A stretch of 7,108 bases of DNA from Candidatus Fermentibacteraceae bacterium (GTDB taxonomy: Bacteria; Fermentibacterota; Fermentibacteria; Fermentibacterales; JCC-6): assembly GCA_021162285.1 (NCBI GenBank), contig JAGGYZ010000089.1:1-7108 (forward strand), given 5' to 3'. Both the position numbers and the translations under genes were made by a program. Every line of letters begins with the position of its first letter. Position 1 is the first letter of the stretch. Positions 1-7,078 of this stretch are shown here, in pieces. The notes under the pieces are model-generated. The model did no database searches and was not told the DNA's origin. It saw only the letters and a program-made list of their open reading frames with translations.

Positions 1-1697
1 TAACCGAAAGTTTTCAGTATTTTGCCTTGGGATTTCGTTGGTTCCTCCAGCATTTGCTCGGCTTTTCTTTTGTTGGGATACCATAAACAAACAGAATCCA
101 GGTTTGACATTTCATCTACAATTTTCTTACCACTCAGTCTATTTTTTCTTCGATTACCGTTTACTCTGATCTCAAGCAGGCGCAGTACTGTTAAGGCGAT
201 AACGCACATAAGCAGATGACACCTTATTTTACTGTCAGTCCAGTGATATATGGGGTTTAGGCGAACATGCTCTTTTGACTTGCTTGCGCGAAATTCATTT
301 TCAATTATGTAACGGTCAAGCGATAATTGAACAATTGCATCTGTGCCCCATGTATGATTATCCGTCACTATAATGCTTTTGCCAAATAGCTTTTTTGCGT
401 TTTCTATTTCCGTTGTATTTCTTCGGTAAGTCATTACCGGTTTGTCTTTCGTATTGTCAAAACTTAAATTAAAATATTTGCTTGAAATATTTAGACTTCT
501 GCACTTTTTGCAATATCGTTTTTCTACTACTTCTGGGTCTCTCCATTGAGGCTCATTAGCTCTGTATTTCAATTTGTATTCATGCAAGATTTCACTAATG
601 TTATTTAATTTTCTGTTAAAGGTGAATTCCTTCTTGCGGTAGGTACGTGGATTATATGTAACAACAACAGTTCTCTTTTTGCCCCATAGTTCTTTCTCAC
701 TGCGATACGCAACCATAAGATCTTCCTGGGGAACAGGGCTTCCTTTTCTGAGCTTGTTGTTTGAGATATCAAGTGAAGTGAATTTCTTTAATGATATACT
801 CGCCAGGTCTTTCACATAACTCGGAGAATAGGTGGTGATGAAATGAAAGCGTGAATTCTCATCAATCATATTTATGTTTTTATCGCTGTTCATTCCTTTA
901 TCAAAAACAACAGTCAAGGATTGTTTTGATTTATTGAATTCACACATTGCATCAAATACTTGATCCATCACCGCAGTGAACAATTTTGAATCATGCATAT
1001 TCCCGTTATACGCTTTGTAGTAAAGTGGTAAATGGGTTTTTCTGTCAACCATAAGACCAAGTCCCACCTGGCGAAGACTATGTCTGCTTGCTTTATTGTG
1101 CCCCCGTTGACACAGCTCTGAATCAGTCTTGCTATTCATAAATGTATAGTAGTTTGTGGTGTCGAACAGAAGTAACTCTGCCGGTGTGGATTGTTTCTCC
1201 CAGACTCTTCCGAAAAAGGTTTTTGCTATCTCTTCTACATTCTTTTCACTTACTCTGTCGAATTTTTCCCAATATCTCTGTGATGTCAATTCTTTGAGAT
1301 CAACTGGACGAATGTACTGAACTGCAGTGTGCTTATACCACTCCGGCAAAGCTCGCTTGCTTCTTGGATTAATAATGCTGTTTATCCAACCGTAGTAGAA
1401 GTATTCACCAATAGTTGGTCCTGTTTCCTTTTTACCTCGTGGCACAATACTGTCAATAATGCCAATAGTATCAAGTTTCTTTTCCAATTCATTCAGCAGA
1501 AATATTGCGCCAAATGAAAAAGTTTTTACTTTTTCCGGCTTACCAGTTAATTCATTCTCCAATAGTTTCTTATGCATGGTGTCTGCGGTTCCCAAATATT
1601 TTTGCCAAATAACTTTGGGCTTTCCATTCACTCTTTGCATTTCACGAAGGTAGTAATAGACGCTTCCGTTTTTCTTCTTTTTGTGTAAGTGTGCCAT
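1..1697 (-). CDS. IS1634/IS4-superfamily DDE transposase (3' end at or just past the window edge)
   Basis: This gene catalyses cut-and-paste movement of its own insertion sequence. The minus-strand frame is open from ATG at 1697 to base 3, giving 565 codons. The last two visible bases start a codon TA?, which is either a stop or Tyr, so the protein is complete or nearly so; about 550-600 residues is usual for the family. The N-terminus MAHLHKKKKNGSVYYYLRE, followed by VIWQKYLGT, is typical of IS1634-type enzymes. Likely catalytic residues are D179 in LLLFDTTNYY, D266 in VVFDKGMNSDKN, and E466 in DRYIIENEFRASKS, the last followed by VRLNPIYHW. The roughly 200-residue gap between D266 and E466 fits the beta-strand insertion seen in IS4-superfamily enzymes. 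No frameshift or internal stop was seen, so the gene may be active. It has no clear Shine-Dalgarno sequence. Confidence 0.9.
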   Translation of the reverse strand, partial: MAHLHKKKKNGSVYYYLREMQRVNGKPKVIWQKYLGTADTMHKKLLENELTGKPEKVKTFSFGAIFLLNELEKKLDTIGIIDSIVPRGKKETGPTIGEYFYYGWINSIINPRSKRALPEWYKHTAVQYIRPVDLKELTSQRYWEKFDRVSEKNVEEIAKTFFGRVWEKQSTPAELLLFDTTNYYTFMNSKTDSELCQRGHNKASRHSLRQVGLGLMVDRKTHLPLYYKAYNGNMHDSKLFTAVMDQVFDAMCEFNKSKQSLTVVFDKGMNSDKNINMIDENSRFHFITTYSPSYVKDLASISLKKFTSLDISNNKLRKGSPVPQEDLMVAYRSEKELWGKKRTVVVTYNPRTYRKKEFTFNRKLNNISEILHEYKLKYRANEPQWRDPEVVEKRYCKKCRSLNISSKYFNLSFDNTKDKPVMTYRRNTTEIENAKKLFGKSIIVTDNHTWGTDAIVQLSLDRYIIENEFRASKSKEHVRLNPIYHWTDSKIRCHLLMCVIALTVLRLLEIRVNGNRRKNRLSGKKIVDEMSNLDSVCLWYPNKRKAEQMLEEPTKSQGKILKTFG

Positions 1698-1703
1698 GCC
1701 TGT

Positions 1704-1732
1704 ATTATACATGTATAGGCCTAACAAAACAA
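1704..1732 (-). promoter_or_regulatory. Transposase promoter with perfect -10, probably leaderless
   Basis: On the minus strand there is an exact TATAAT (1709 down to 1704) and a weak -35 TTGTTT (1732-1727) with a 17-bp spacer. Transcription would start at about 1697, the A of the transposase ATG, so the message would carry little or no 5' leader. The -10 lies inside the palindrome TATACATGTATA (1706-1717), which could be a repressor site; that last point is inference. Confidence 0.5.
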
Positions 1733-1849
1733 GCCCTTCATTCAGTAACTTATTCTATGTTACCCAGTTATGGTATTATATTGTTGTAAAATAGTAGGTC
1801 TAACACATACCAAACACAGAACTCCAGCCAAGCCAACGAGTTACATGCT

Positions 1850-2227
1850 TTATTTTGGGTTATCTCTTAAAGTTCTGTCAGCCATGTACGCCCCTGGTGC
1901 TGTTACCTGTATGCCGATGGAAACTCCGCAGAGCGCTCGAATCTTCCATATAGAAGGTGAGAGTAATCCAACTCTTCCATTAACGAACGAGAAGGTCTGG
2001 TCATTACCGGACATCAGGCTGAAACCGATTCCCACTTCAGTGAAACGGAAAGGTGAGAAGCATACCCCTGCCTCTCCACCCCAGTAGCTGCTGCTGTCTC
2101 CCTGGAAACATGTCAGGTCTCCATAGAATCCCATCTCCCCATAGGATGCTTCCCGGGTTTGAGATGATGGGTCAACGGATCCGATGGCCATCATTATCAG
2201 CAGGACTACGAACACAGGCTTCTCCAT
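1850..2227 (-). CDS. Exported beta-barrel-like protein, probably truncated at its C-terminus by the IS
   Basis: The family is not recognised. The 125-residue product starts with a signal-peptide-like stretch: MEKP followed by hydrophobic VFVVLLIMMAIG, then polar residues around 18-27. The rest (about 31-108) alternates short beta-strand-like segments with turns, such as MGFYGDLTCF, EAGVCFSPF, EVGIGFSLM, FVNGRVGLL and LCGVSIGIQV, a style common in small outer-membrane beta-barrels. Such barrels usually need more strands than this. The final residues after about 112 (YMADRTLRDNPK) break the pattern where the DNA becomes AT-rich next to the IS, so the end is probably IS-derived and the gene broken. 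It lacks an obvious ribosome binding site before the ATG. It is divergent from the operon at 2555. That it is a real gene at all is moderately supported by the leader and strand pattern. Confidence 0.5.
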   Translation of the reverse strand: MEKPVFVVLLIMMAIGSVDPSSQTREASYGEMGFYGDLTCFQGDSSSYWGGEAGVCFSPFRFTEVGIGFSLMSGNDQTFSFVNGRVGLLSPSIWKIRALCGVSIGIQVTAPGAYMADRTLRDNPK

Positions 2228-2367
2228 TCAGATAGTGACACAAAACAATCTCAATCGCAGGTGCGCCTGATGACCCAATGCGGTCAAGGTTCCGTACATC
2301 CTATACATACTCCACAAAGGCATCTATTCAGAAGTACCGTCAATCCGCCTAAGGAATGCACTGATCC

Positions 2368-2397
2368 AGTTCGAACTTTTTATCGTTGGGGTCGCCA
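2368..2397. repeat. 30-bp exact direct repeat, copy 1
   Basis: These 30 bases recur exactly at 7079-7108. The copy begins with the palindrome AGTTCGAACT, continues with a T-rich run, and ends in GGGGTCGCCA. It forms the left end of the structured element 2368-2472. The flanks to the left of the two copies differ (GATCC here, GAAAA in copy 2), so the left boundary is real. The right boundary cannot be judged because copy 2 is cut by the window edge. Confidence 0.95.
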
Positions 2398-2472
2398 GAA
2401 GAGGATTCCCTTTCAGAATGGATCAGTCAGCCCCATTCAAGGGGCATTTCGAGGTGTTCGAATGCGACCCCA
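2387..2472. other. Multi-hairpin intergenic element (structured RNA or DNA repeat)
   Basis: Several inverted repeats are nested here. TGGGGTCGC (2387-2395) is the exact reverse complement of GCGACCCCA (2464-2472) and closes an 86-base unit. Inside are ATTC/GAAT (2405-2408 with 2416-2419, 7-base loop) and GCCCC-ATTCAA-GGGGC (2430-2445). There is also an 8-bp hairpin with one bulged T, GCATTTCGA/TCGAATGC (2444-2452 with 2458-2465). The last hairpin ends where a 7-bp closing stem would begin, so the two could stack. GGGG at 2441-2444 can pair with either of two CCCC runs (2431-2434 or 2468-2471), giving alternative folds. The element sits upstream of the predicted operon promoter, so as RNA it would need another promoter; as DNA it could be an operator or a dispersed palindromic repeat. 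Confidence 0.5.
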
Positions 2473-2476
2473 TCCC

Positions 2477-2506
2477 TTGACATGCCCCCATGCCATCCCA
2501 TATTCT
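2477..2506 (+). promoter_or_regulatory. Sigma70-like promoter candidate for the two-gene operon
   Basis: A perfect -35 TTGACA lies at 2477-2482. Weak -10 candidates are CATATT (2499-2504, 16-bp spacer) and TATTCT (2501-2506, 18-bp spacer), each with four of six consensus bases. Transcription would start near 2511-2514, leaving a leader of about 40 bases before the ATG at 2555. Confidence 0.45.
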
Positions 2507-2526
2507 TTTCTGTAATAAATGGTATA

Positions 2527-2541
2527 TTCATTCTGAATGAA
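2527..2541. promoter_or_regulatory. Palindrome just upstream of the operon start
   Basis: TTCATTC-T-GAATGAA is a perfect 7-bp inverted repeat around one central base. It lies in the predicted 5' leader and ends where the purine-rich ribosome binding region begins. It could be an operator or a small leader hairpin. A chance occurrence cannot be excluded. Confidence 0.35.
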
Positions 2542-2550
2542 GGGGACAGG
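2541..2550 (+). promoter_or_regulatory. Ribosome binding site deciding the start at 2555
   Basis: AGGGGACAGG lies 4-8 bases before the ATG at 2555, while the ATG at 2537 has no purine-rich site before it. Starting at 2555 also places a standard signal peptide (Met-Lys-Leu, then a hydrophobic core) exactly at the N-terminus. Confidence 0.65.
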
Positions 2551-2554
2551 AACA

Positions 2555-5362
2555 ATGAAATTGAGTACAGTAGTTCGGAACCTGTTTCCGGCCATCATCC
2601 TTCTCTCGGTCGTCTCCCTTGCCTTGGCTGTAGCTCCCCCGGCAAATACCATTCCAATCATCTCAATGAAGACGGGGCAGGGCACCAGTTCATTCGACAT
2701 CACGATGGACGTGCTCTGCATGCTGCTCTGGCATAACTTCGACGGTATCTGGGTAGAGGGATGGCTAACTCTTCATCAGGAGGAACCAGCGATACTGTGC
2801 GACAGCGCCCAAGCCATAATGATCCTCGCACCCTCCAACCTTCTGGAACTCACCAACAATACAGGCCTTCGCTGGGCAAGGTACACGCCCTACGGGATAC
2901 AGACCGGTTCGGCATTCATGCATCCGGATGCTGAGTTCCACTCGATCGATAGCACCGTCTACTCCACCTCTATGCTGTCGAATATCGAGTCAAGATGCTC
3001 TGCTTTGCATGATCAATCTGTTGAATATGACTGCATCTGGTACTACGACATCTTCAACGAAGCTGCAGCTTGGCAGCTTGCTTACATGCTAAATGATTCA
3101 TCCGCCTATGACGACTACTTTCCAAGCGTATTCTCGCAGGACACCAATATGACGGAGGTCCTCCCTGCAGGAATCTTCTCCTGGGTCAAATGGAAATCGG
3201 ATACGCTGTATGCAGCAGGTGGACCGACCGTCTCCTGCTGTTTCAGCATGCTGCATACAATAGAGCCGTATGAATGGGCTGGATATCCGGGTGGAACGCC
3301 TCTCGGCAACCCGCATACTCAGGCCAATTCTGTCAGGGCCTACTTTGAAACACATTATCTGGATTACCCTTCAGGTTTTCCGTACAACGAATACGATAAC
3401 TTCCCGGAGCATCTGGACCTGAACACCTATCCAGTAAGGCTTGCCGGGTATTACTGGCAGACTGAAGTTGCGGACTCAATTACTGTTCTAGGCAGCGCAA
3501 CCGACCTCTGGATGCTTGAGCACTACGAGGAGCTCATGGACTCCACATTCATCCCGGCGGGAATTGATGAAGACGGACCGTTTCCGATACACTATCATCC
3601 ACAAGCGTTCGGAAGAACTGGTGGGGAAGCTATCTTTGTATATGACTCTGTGTCCGCAGATACAATTCTCCAATACGGTCCCTACCACTACCGCATCCCT
3701 TCCCCGGCCGAGTTCAGGATGCTTTGCAACATCGGTCTGCTCAGAGGAGCGAAGGGAGTCTTCCCCTACAGCATCAGGAGCTACTCAGGCTGGAAAGATG
3801 ACACTCTTCTGCACCACGATACGGGATTGCTGGACGAGGACCTGATACCCTTCGATGCCCCTTACGAGGACTGGGTGTACAGGGAAAGACCAGTGGGCGA
3901 CTACTACTACGCTCCACCTGACTCCATTCCGCCCTGGACCGCTGCCGATGACAGCCAGTTCGACCCGCTCTATTCGCTCCCTTCAAGACCAGTCAACGTT
4001 CCCGGGAGTCAAAGGAACATCGAGAATTATCAGCTCTGGAAGTTCGATGCCTATGGAAGGCTATGGAACAGCGTAAGGGGAACCTTCAGGCAGATAGCAT
4101 GGGTAGCCCCTGAGCTCTCCAGGCTGTGGTGGTGGTTCACCGACCGCAACTATTCCAGGGCGACCATAGAATACGACGGAGCCATCCTGCCGCAGTACTT
4201 CGCCGAACCTCATATCAGAGTGTTCACCGACAGTACCGAAAGCACCTGCTACCTGTTCTATGTGAACAGGTTCTGCAGGGAGGACGGCAACCCATTCGAA
4301 ATAGAAGTTGATGCTGATGATTTTTCTGGAGCACCCTTCAGCGAATATGCCCTCGACCATTCGAGAAGATTCATCATCGAAGGCAGCGAAACATCAGGCG
4401 TGTTCACCTTCCTGGACACCCTGGACGCCGGAGAGGCAAGACTGCTGCAGATGTTCGACGACGATACGGGGCTTCCGGCCGACCTGAGGATTACCGACCC
4501 TGACATCTTCGTTGTCATTCCGGCAGATGGAGACACCCTTACAGTCAACACTTCCGTCGCAGGAACACCCTTTGATCCCTACGCATGGGTGTACAACATG
4601 GGCACTGAACCGTTGAGCAACATCAAAGTCTACCTCGAGGACATCACCACGGATACAACGCTGATCGATTCGGTCTACCTCAGTTTCAGTGGCCTCTCAA
4701 CAGGTTCATGCTACCAGACGGACAGGGAGCTGGCATCGTTCAGAACCATCACTCCCGATACTTCTGACATAGGGGTCAACATCTTCAGGGTCTATACCGA
4801 AAGAATTCAGGATGAACCCGATCCATCAGACAACAGCGCGACCCTGGTCTACATGGTCAGACCGGGAGACTATGCAACCGAGATCCTTGATGACCCATGG
4901 GACATGACCGAAGCAACCTCGAGCATCCCTGCGTGGTACACGAATGACATCGACACGCTGACCGGCTGCTGGGGAGGCTACACGGATTCTATTTCAGGAA
5001 TGTTCGAGGGAGTTCTTTCCAACCCGACAACAGCAAACGCACTGTACCTTAATACCGGAACCGGTTCCTCAGACTACATTGATGCAGACAGGTTCCACAA
5101 CCTGAGTCTTGCCGGAATGTCTGAAACTAAGACGGTCATTACAGTCCATTGGCTTGACTCACATGAAAATACAGGGTACATTGCATTGACGAATCCTGCA
5201 GACACACTTAGGTCTGTTGCCGCTGACCTCGGACCATGGGATCTTACATCACTGAGTGGCAGTTGGACCGGAGACATGCAGATGTTCTGGCTTCAGTTCA
5301 CCAGCCCGAACTCGATGAGCCCTGCCGATGTCCGCATCGGCTGGGTGAAGCTTACGGAGTAG
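2555..5362 (+). CDS. Secreted multidomain protein with putative clan GH-A-like TIM barrel
   Basis: The product has 935 residues. Residues 1-25 are a signal peptide ending in ALA before VAPP. Residues about 35-430 resemble a glycoside-hydrolase TIM barrel. YYDIFNEA (163-170) looks like the Asn-Glu acid/base pair at the end of strand 4, giving E169 as the candidate acid/base. LDLNTYP (287-293) and HPQAFG (348-353) follow, and then SPAEFRMLCNIGLLRGAKG, which is typical of beta-galactosidase-like barrels. The second catalytic Glu is not certain; the expected strand-7 area carries Gln350, and E358 is another option. Residues about 545-635 form a beta-sandwich ending in LDAGEARLLQMF, usual after such barrels. 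Residues about 641-768 look like a CARDB/Ig-like domain. Residues 771-935 look like a jelly-roll, perhaps carbohydrate-binding. No C-terminal sorting domain is seen. It is the first gene of the operon. The substrate is unknown, and the family call rests on motifs only. Confidence 0.85.
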   Translation: MKLSTVVRNLFPAIILLSVVSLALAVAPPANTIPIISMKTGQGTSSFDITMDVLCMLLWHNFDGIWVEGWLTLHQEEPAILCDSAQAIMILAPSNLLELTNNTGLRWARYTPYGIQTGSAFMHPDAEFHSIDSTVYSTSMLSNIESRCSALHDQSVEYDCIWYYDIFNEAAAWQLAYMLNDSSAYDDYFPSVFSQDTNMTEVLPAGIFSWVKWKSDTLYAAGGPTVSCCFSMLHTIEPYEWAGYPGGTPLGNPHTQANSVRAYFETHYLDYPSGFPYNEYDNFPEHLDLNTYPVRLAGYYWQTEVADSITVLGSATDLWMLEHYEELMDSTFIPAGIDEDGPFPIHYHPQAFGRTGGEAIFVYDSVSADTILQYGPYHYRIPSPAEFRMLCNIGLLRGAKGVFPYSIRSYSGWKDDTLLHHDTGLLDEDLIPFDAPYEDWVYRERPVGDYYYAPPDSIPPWTAADDSQFDPLYSLPSRPVNVPGSQRNIENYQLWKFDAYGRLWNSVRGTFRQIAWVAPELSRLWWWFTDRNYSRATIEYDGAILPQYFAEPHIRVFTDSTESTCYLFYVNRFCREDGNPFEIEVDADDFSGAPFSEYALDHSRRFIIEGSETSGVFTFLDTLDAGEARLLQMFDDDTGLPADLRITDPDIFVVIPADGDTLTVNTSVAGTPFDPYAWVYNMGTEPLSNIKVYLEDITTDTTLIDSVYLSFSGLSTGSCYQTDRELASFRTITPDTSDIGVNIFRVYTERIQDEPDPSDNSATLVYMVRPGDYATEILDDPWDMTEATSSIPAWYTNDIDTLTGCWGGYTDSISGMFEGVLSNPTTANALYLNTGTGSSDYIDADRFHNLSLAGMSETKTVITVHWLDSHENTGYIALTNPADTLRSVAADLGPWDLTSLSGSWTGDMQMFWLQFTSPNSMSPADVRIGWVKLTE

Positions 5363-5366
5363 GAGG
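5361..5366 (+). promoter_or_regulatory. Ribosome binding site overlapping the upstream stop codon
   Basis: A perfect AGGAGG begins inside the TAG stop (5360-5362) of the upstream gene and lies five bases before the ATG at 5372. This fixes the start and points to translational coupling of the two genes. Confidence 0.85.
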
Positions 5367-5371
5367 TCGAG

Positions 5372-6829
5372 ATGAGGCAAATTGCCATTCTCGCTGGGGC
5401 GCTTCTTCTTCCGTCCTACCTTTCCTACGGGCTCGACCCGCCGGTGAAGCTCTGGGAGAAATGGTACTATACGAATTATGACGGTGCGTTTTTCGAGGAT
5501 ATCGAGCTTACCAGCACCGGCGATCTATTTATAACCGCATTTACCTATGATAACTCACAACCAACCCATGAAAGCGTTGTCGCCCTTCTACTCGACCAGG
5601 ACGGAGAAGTGATCTGGGACGTTGAGCATGAATACGCCGGGGCCTTCGGTTATGACGGTATTGTCTTGTCCGATGGTTCATTTGTGATCACGGGCACGGC
5701 TACTGAGGACTCGACCTCAAATTCTGTCGGACTTTTCATCCAGAAGATATCCTCAGAAGGCAGTACTATCTGGACCAAGATCTATGATTATCCTGATACC
5801 AAGGAACTCGGCTATTCAATCACTTCCCTTCCCGATGGTGGTTTTGCTGTCTGCGGGAGAGTGCATGGAACAGGGATACAAATGGGGCAAGCCTGGTTGT
5901 TAAGGACTGATGCATGCGGAGATACTCTTTGGACACGCAAATGGGGAACTCCTCTATCTGATACATTTGTACACTATGGTCAAACAGTCCTGTACAACAA
6001 TGGTGAACTATGCATGCTGGCGGAAGGGACAGATGATACCCTGACAACGAACGGTCCTCATCTGCTGTTCTATGACCTCGAGGGTAGTTATCTCAGGGGA
6101 ACGGATTATGGAGACTCCATGTACTACCAGCTACCTGCGGACATGTGCCTCGCTTCCGATGGAGGTTACACCTTCAATACCAGGATCTACCCATATGTCT
6201 GGCATACCGACCAGTATGGAGAAACCCTCTGGGTTACCAGCGTATATGTAAGCTCAGGCGATCAGCACGAGGCTTTCTGTATCCGGCAGACGATGGACAG
6301 CGGTTACATCTTCTCGGGCTGGGACGGGTACAATGAGTATGAGCCCAATGGAAATCAGGTTGACTACCAGGAGGGCTGGCTGGTCCGCTTCGACAGCGAG
6401 GGCAACGAGCTCTGGAACATCAACAACCTTGTAAGCGTGGATGATCACTTCTATTCATGCCTGCAGCTCCCTCAGGGGGGCTACATGGCCTGCGGGACAT
6501 GGGGCGGCAGCGGTTACCTGGTTAGATACGCCCCCGAGACCTGCATCTCCTCGCCTGATCCGGTATCCTCTCTGAGACTTGAGGTTTCTCCCAATCCGTT
6601 CAGCTCAGTCCTTTCAGCATCCTTCAGCCTTCCTGAAGAGGACCTGGTGACACTAACTGTGTATGACCTTTACGGCAGGATCATTGGTGAAGCAATAAGC
6701 GGCTCTTACCCCCGAGGAACTGACATCATCGAATGGACTCCTCCGCCCGAGCTCGGTTCCGGCTGCTACTTAGTGAGGCTGAACACCACTGGTGAAAGCG
6801 TAACGAGGAGCTGCGTCTTCATAAGATAG
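5372..6829 (+). CDS. Secreted beta-propeller protein with type IX-like C-terminal sorting domain
   Basis: The product has 485 residues. Residues 1-20 are a signal peptide (MRQIAILAGALLLPSYLSYG). The body (about 21-390) is made of repeats of roughly 50-60 residues. Each has a blade ending in G-x-x-x-W followed by a strand: GEVIW (78-82), GSTIW (130-134), GDTLW (183-187), GETLW (283-287) and GNELW (344-348), with a degenerate unit near 237. Phrases such as SLPDGGFAVCG and LPQGGYMACG mark the inner strands. This suggests a 6-7-bladed propeller, probably a binding rather than a catalytic module. Residues about 401-485 are an Ig-like sorting domain with SPNPF (406-410), VYDLYGRII (430-438), W455 and GCYLVRL (464-470). 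In FCB bacteria such domains direct proteins through type IX secretion to the cell surface. The gap to the upstream gene is nine bases. The ligand is unknown. Confidence 0.88.
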   Translation: MRQIAILAGALLLPSYLSYGLDPPVKLWEKWYYTNYDGAFFEDIELTSTGDLFITAFTYDNSQPTHESVVALLLDQDGEVIWDVEHEYAGAFGYDGIVLSDGSFVITGTATEDSTSNSVGLFIQKISSEGSTIWTKIYDYPDTKELGYSITSLPDGGFAVCGRVHGTGIQMGQAWLLRTDACGDTLWTRKWGTPLSDTFVHYGQTVLYNNGELCMLAEGTDDTLTTNGPHLLFYDLEGSYLRGTDYGDSMYYQLPADMCLASDGGYTFNTRIYPYVWHTDQYGETLWVTSVYVSSGDQHEAFCIRQTMDSGYIFSGWDGYNEYEPNGNQVDYQEGWLVRFDSEGNELWNINNLVSVDDHFYSCLQLPQGGYMACGTWGGSGYLVRYAPETCISSPDPVSSLRLEVSPNPFSSVLSASFSLPEEDLVTLTVYDLYGRIIGEAISGSYPRGTDIIEWTPPPELGSGCYLVRLNTTGESVTRSCVFIR

Positions 6830-7078
6830 TCGTCAGCCTGGACGGCCTCACCAAATGTTCAAGTGGTTGCTTCCATCTTTCATCGAATCAGGGGCAGAAC
6901 AGTACCCCCCAGAAAATCTGTTTGAACAGGGTTGGGGGAATGGAATCCCGACAGACGTGAACTATCCATCATGGAGGAACAATTGTCCGTTACGGTTCCG
7001 GAGTCCGGAAATCCCTTTTATACAGAGCCGAAGAGCATGATTACAAGGAAGCAACTCCCCTCAGGCAATGAATGAAAA
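6830..7078. other. Noncoding region downstream of the operon
   Basis: No convincing gene is present. Two weak hairpins can be drawn. CCCCC (6905-6909) pairs with GGGGG (6934-6938) around an inner CAGA-AAA-TCTG (6910-6920). TTCCGG-AGT-CCGGAA (6996-7010) is the second. Neither is followed by a clean T run, so neither is a good intrinsic terminator. How the operon transcript ends is not visible. Confidence 0.6.

Larger units (their letters stand above)
1..1849 (-). mobile_element. IS1634-like insertion sequence, right part; left end outside the window
   Basis: The element is defined by its DDE transposase gene on the minus strand and by an AT-rich composition that contrasts with the GC-richer DNA to the right. 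The noncoding DNA upstream of the transposase (1698-1849) holds its promoter and the 12-bp palindrome TATACATGTATA at 1706-1717. The outer boundary is not resolved. It lies somewhere between about 1740 and 1885, and the end used here is only the stop codon of the neighbouring minus-strand gene. The opposite terminal inverted repeat and the target-site duplication lie left of the window, so the inverted repeat could not be matched. Confidence 0.65.
2228..2554. other. Divergent intergenic region
   Basis: This is 327 bp between the minus-strand barrel-like gene and the plus-strand operon. From 2228 to 2367 nothing clear was seen. From 2368 to 2472 there is a structured repeat element. From 2477 to 2506 there is a promoter candidate for the operon, and from 2527 to 2541 a palindrome overlapping the presumed leader. 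Open frames here have no protein-like character. Confidence 0.7.

Noticed and set aside
1770..2087. 105-codon plus-strand open frame opposite the barrel-like gene
   Set aside because: The opposite strand encodes a product with signal peptide and regular beta pattern; this one spans the IS/host composition change and has no RBS or recognisable features.
2387..2472. Possible tRNA or tRNA-derived gene (7-bp acceptor-like stem, TTCGAAT as in a T-loop, 86-base length, GGGGTCGCCA start)
   Set aside because: The TTCGAAT does not sit in a 5-bp T-stem of correct spacing from the acceptor strand, there is no valid D-arm, and the 7-base loop at 2409-2415 lacks T at the position before the anticodon. 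It is tRNA-like in outline only.
2261..2515. 84-codon plus-strand open frame in the intergenic region
   Set aside because: It overlaps the repeat, the hairpins and the promoter, has no ribosome binding site, and its Pro/His/Arg-rich product has no protein-like pattern.
2537..2554. Upstream ATG giving a six-residue longer first operon protein
   Set aside because: No ribosome binding site precedes it, it lies in the palindrome, and the start at 2555 gives a standard signal peptide with a good RBS.
6905..6938. Intrinsic terminator for the operon
   Set aside because: The stem is short with a long loop and there is no T run after it.
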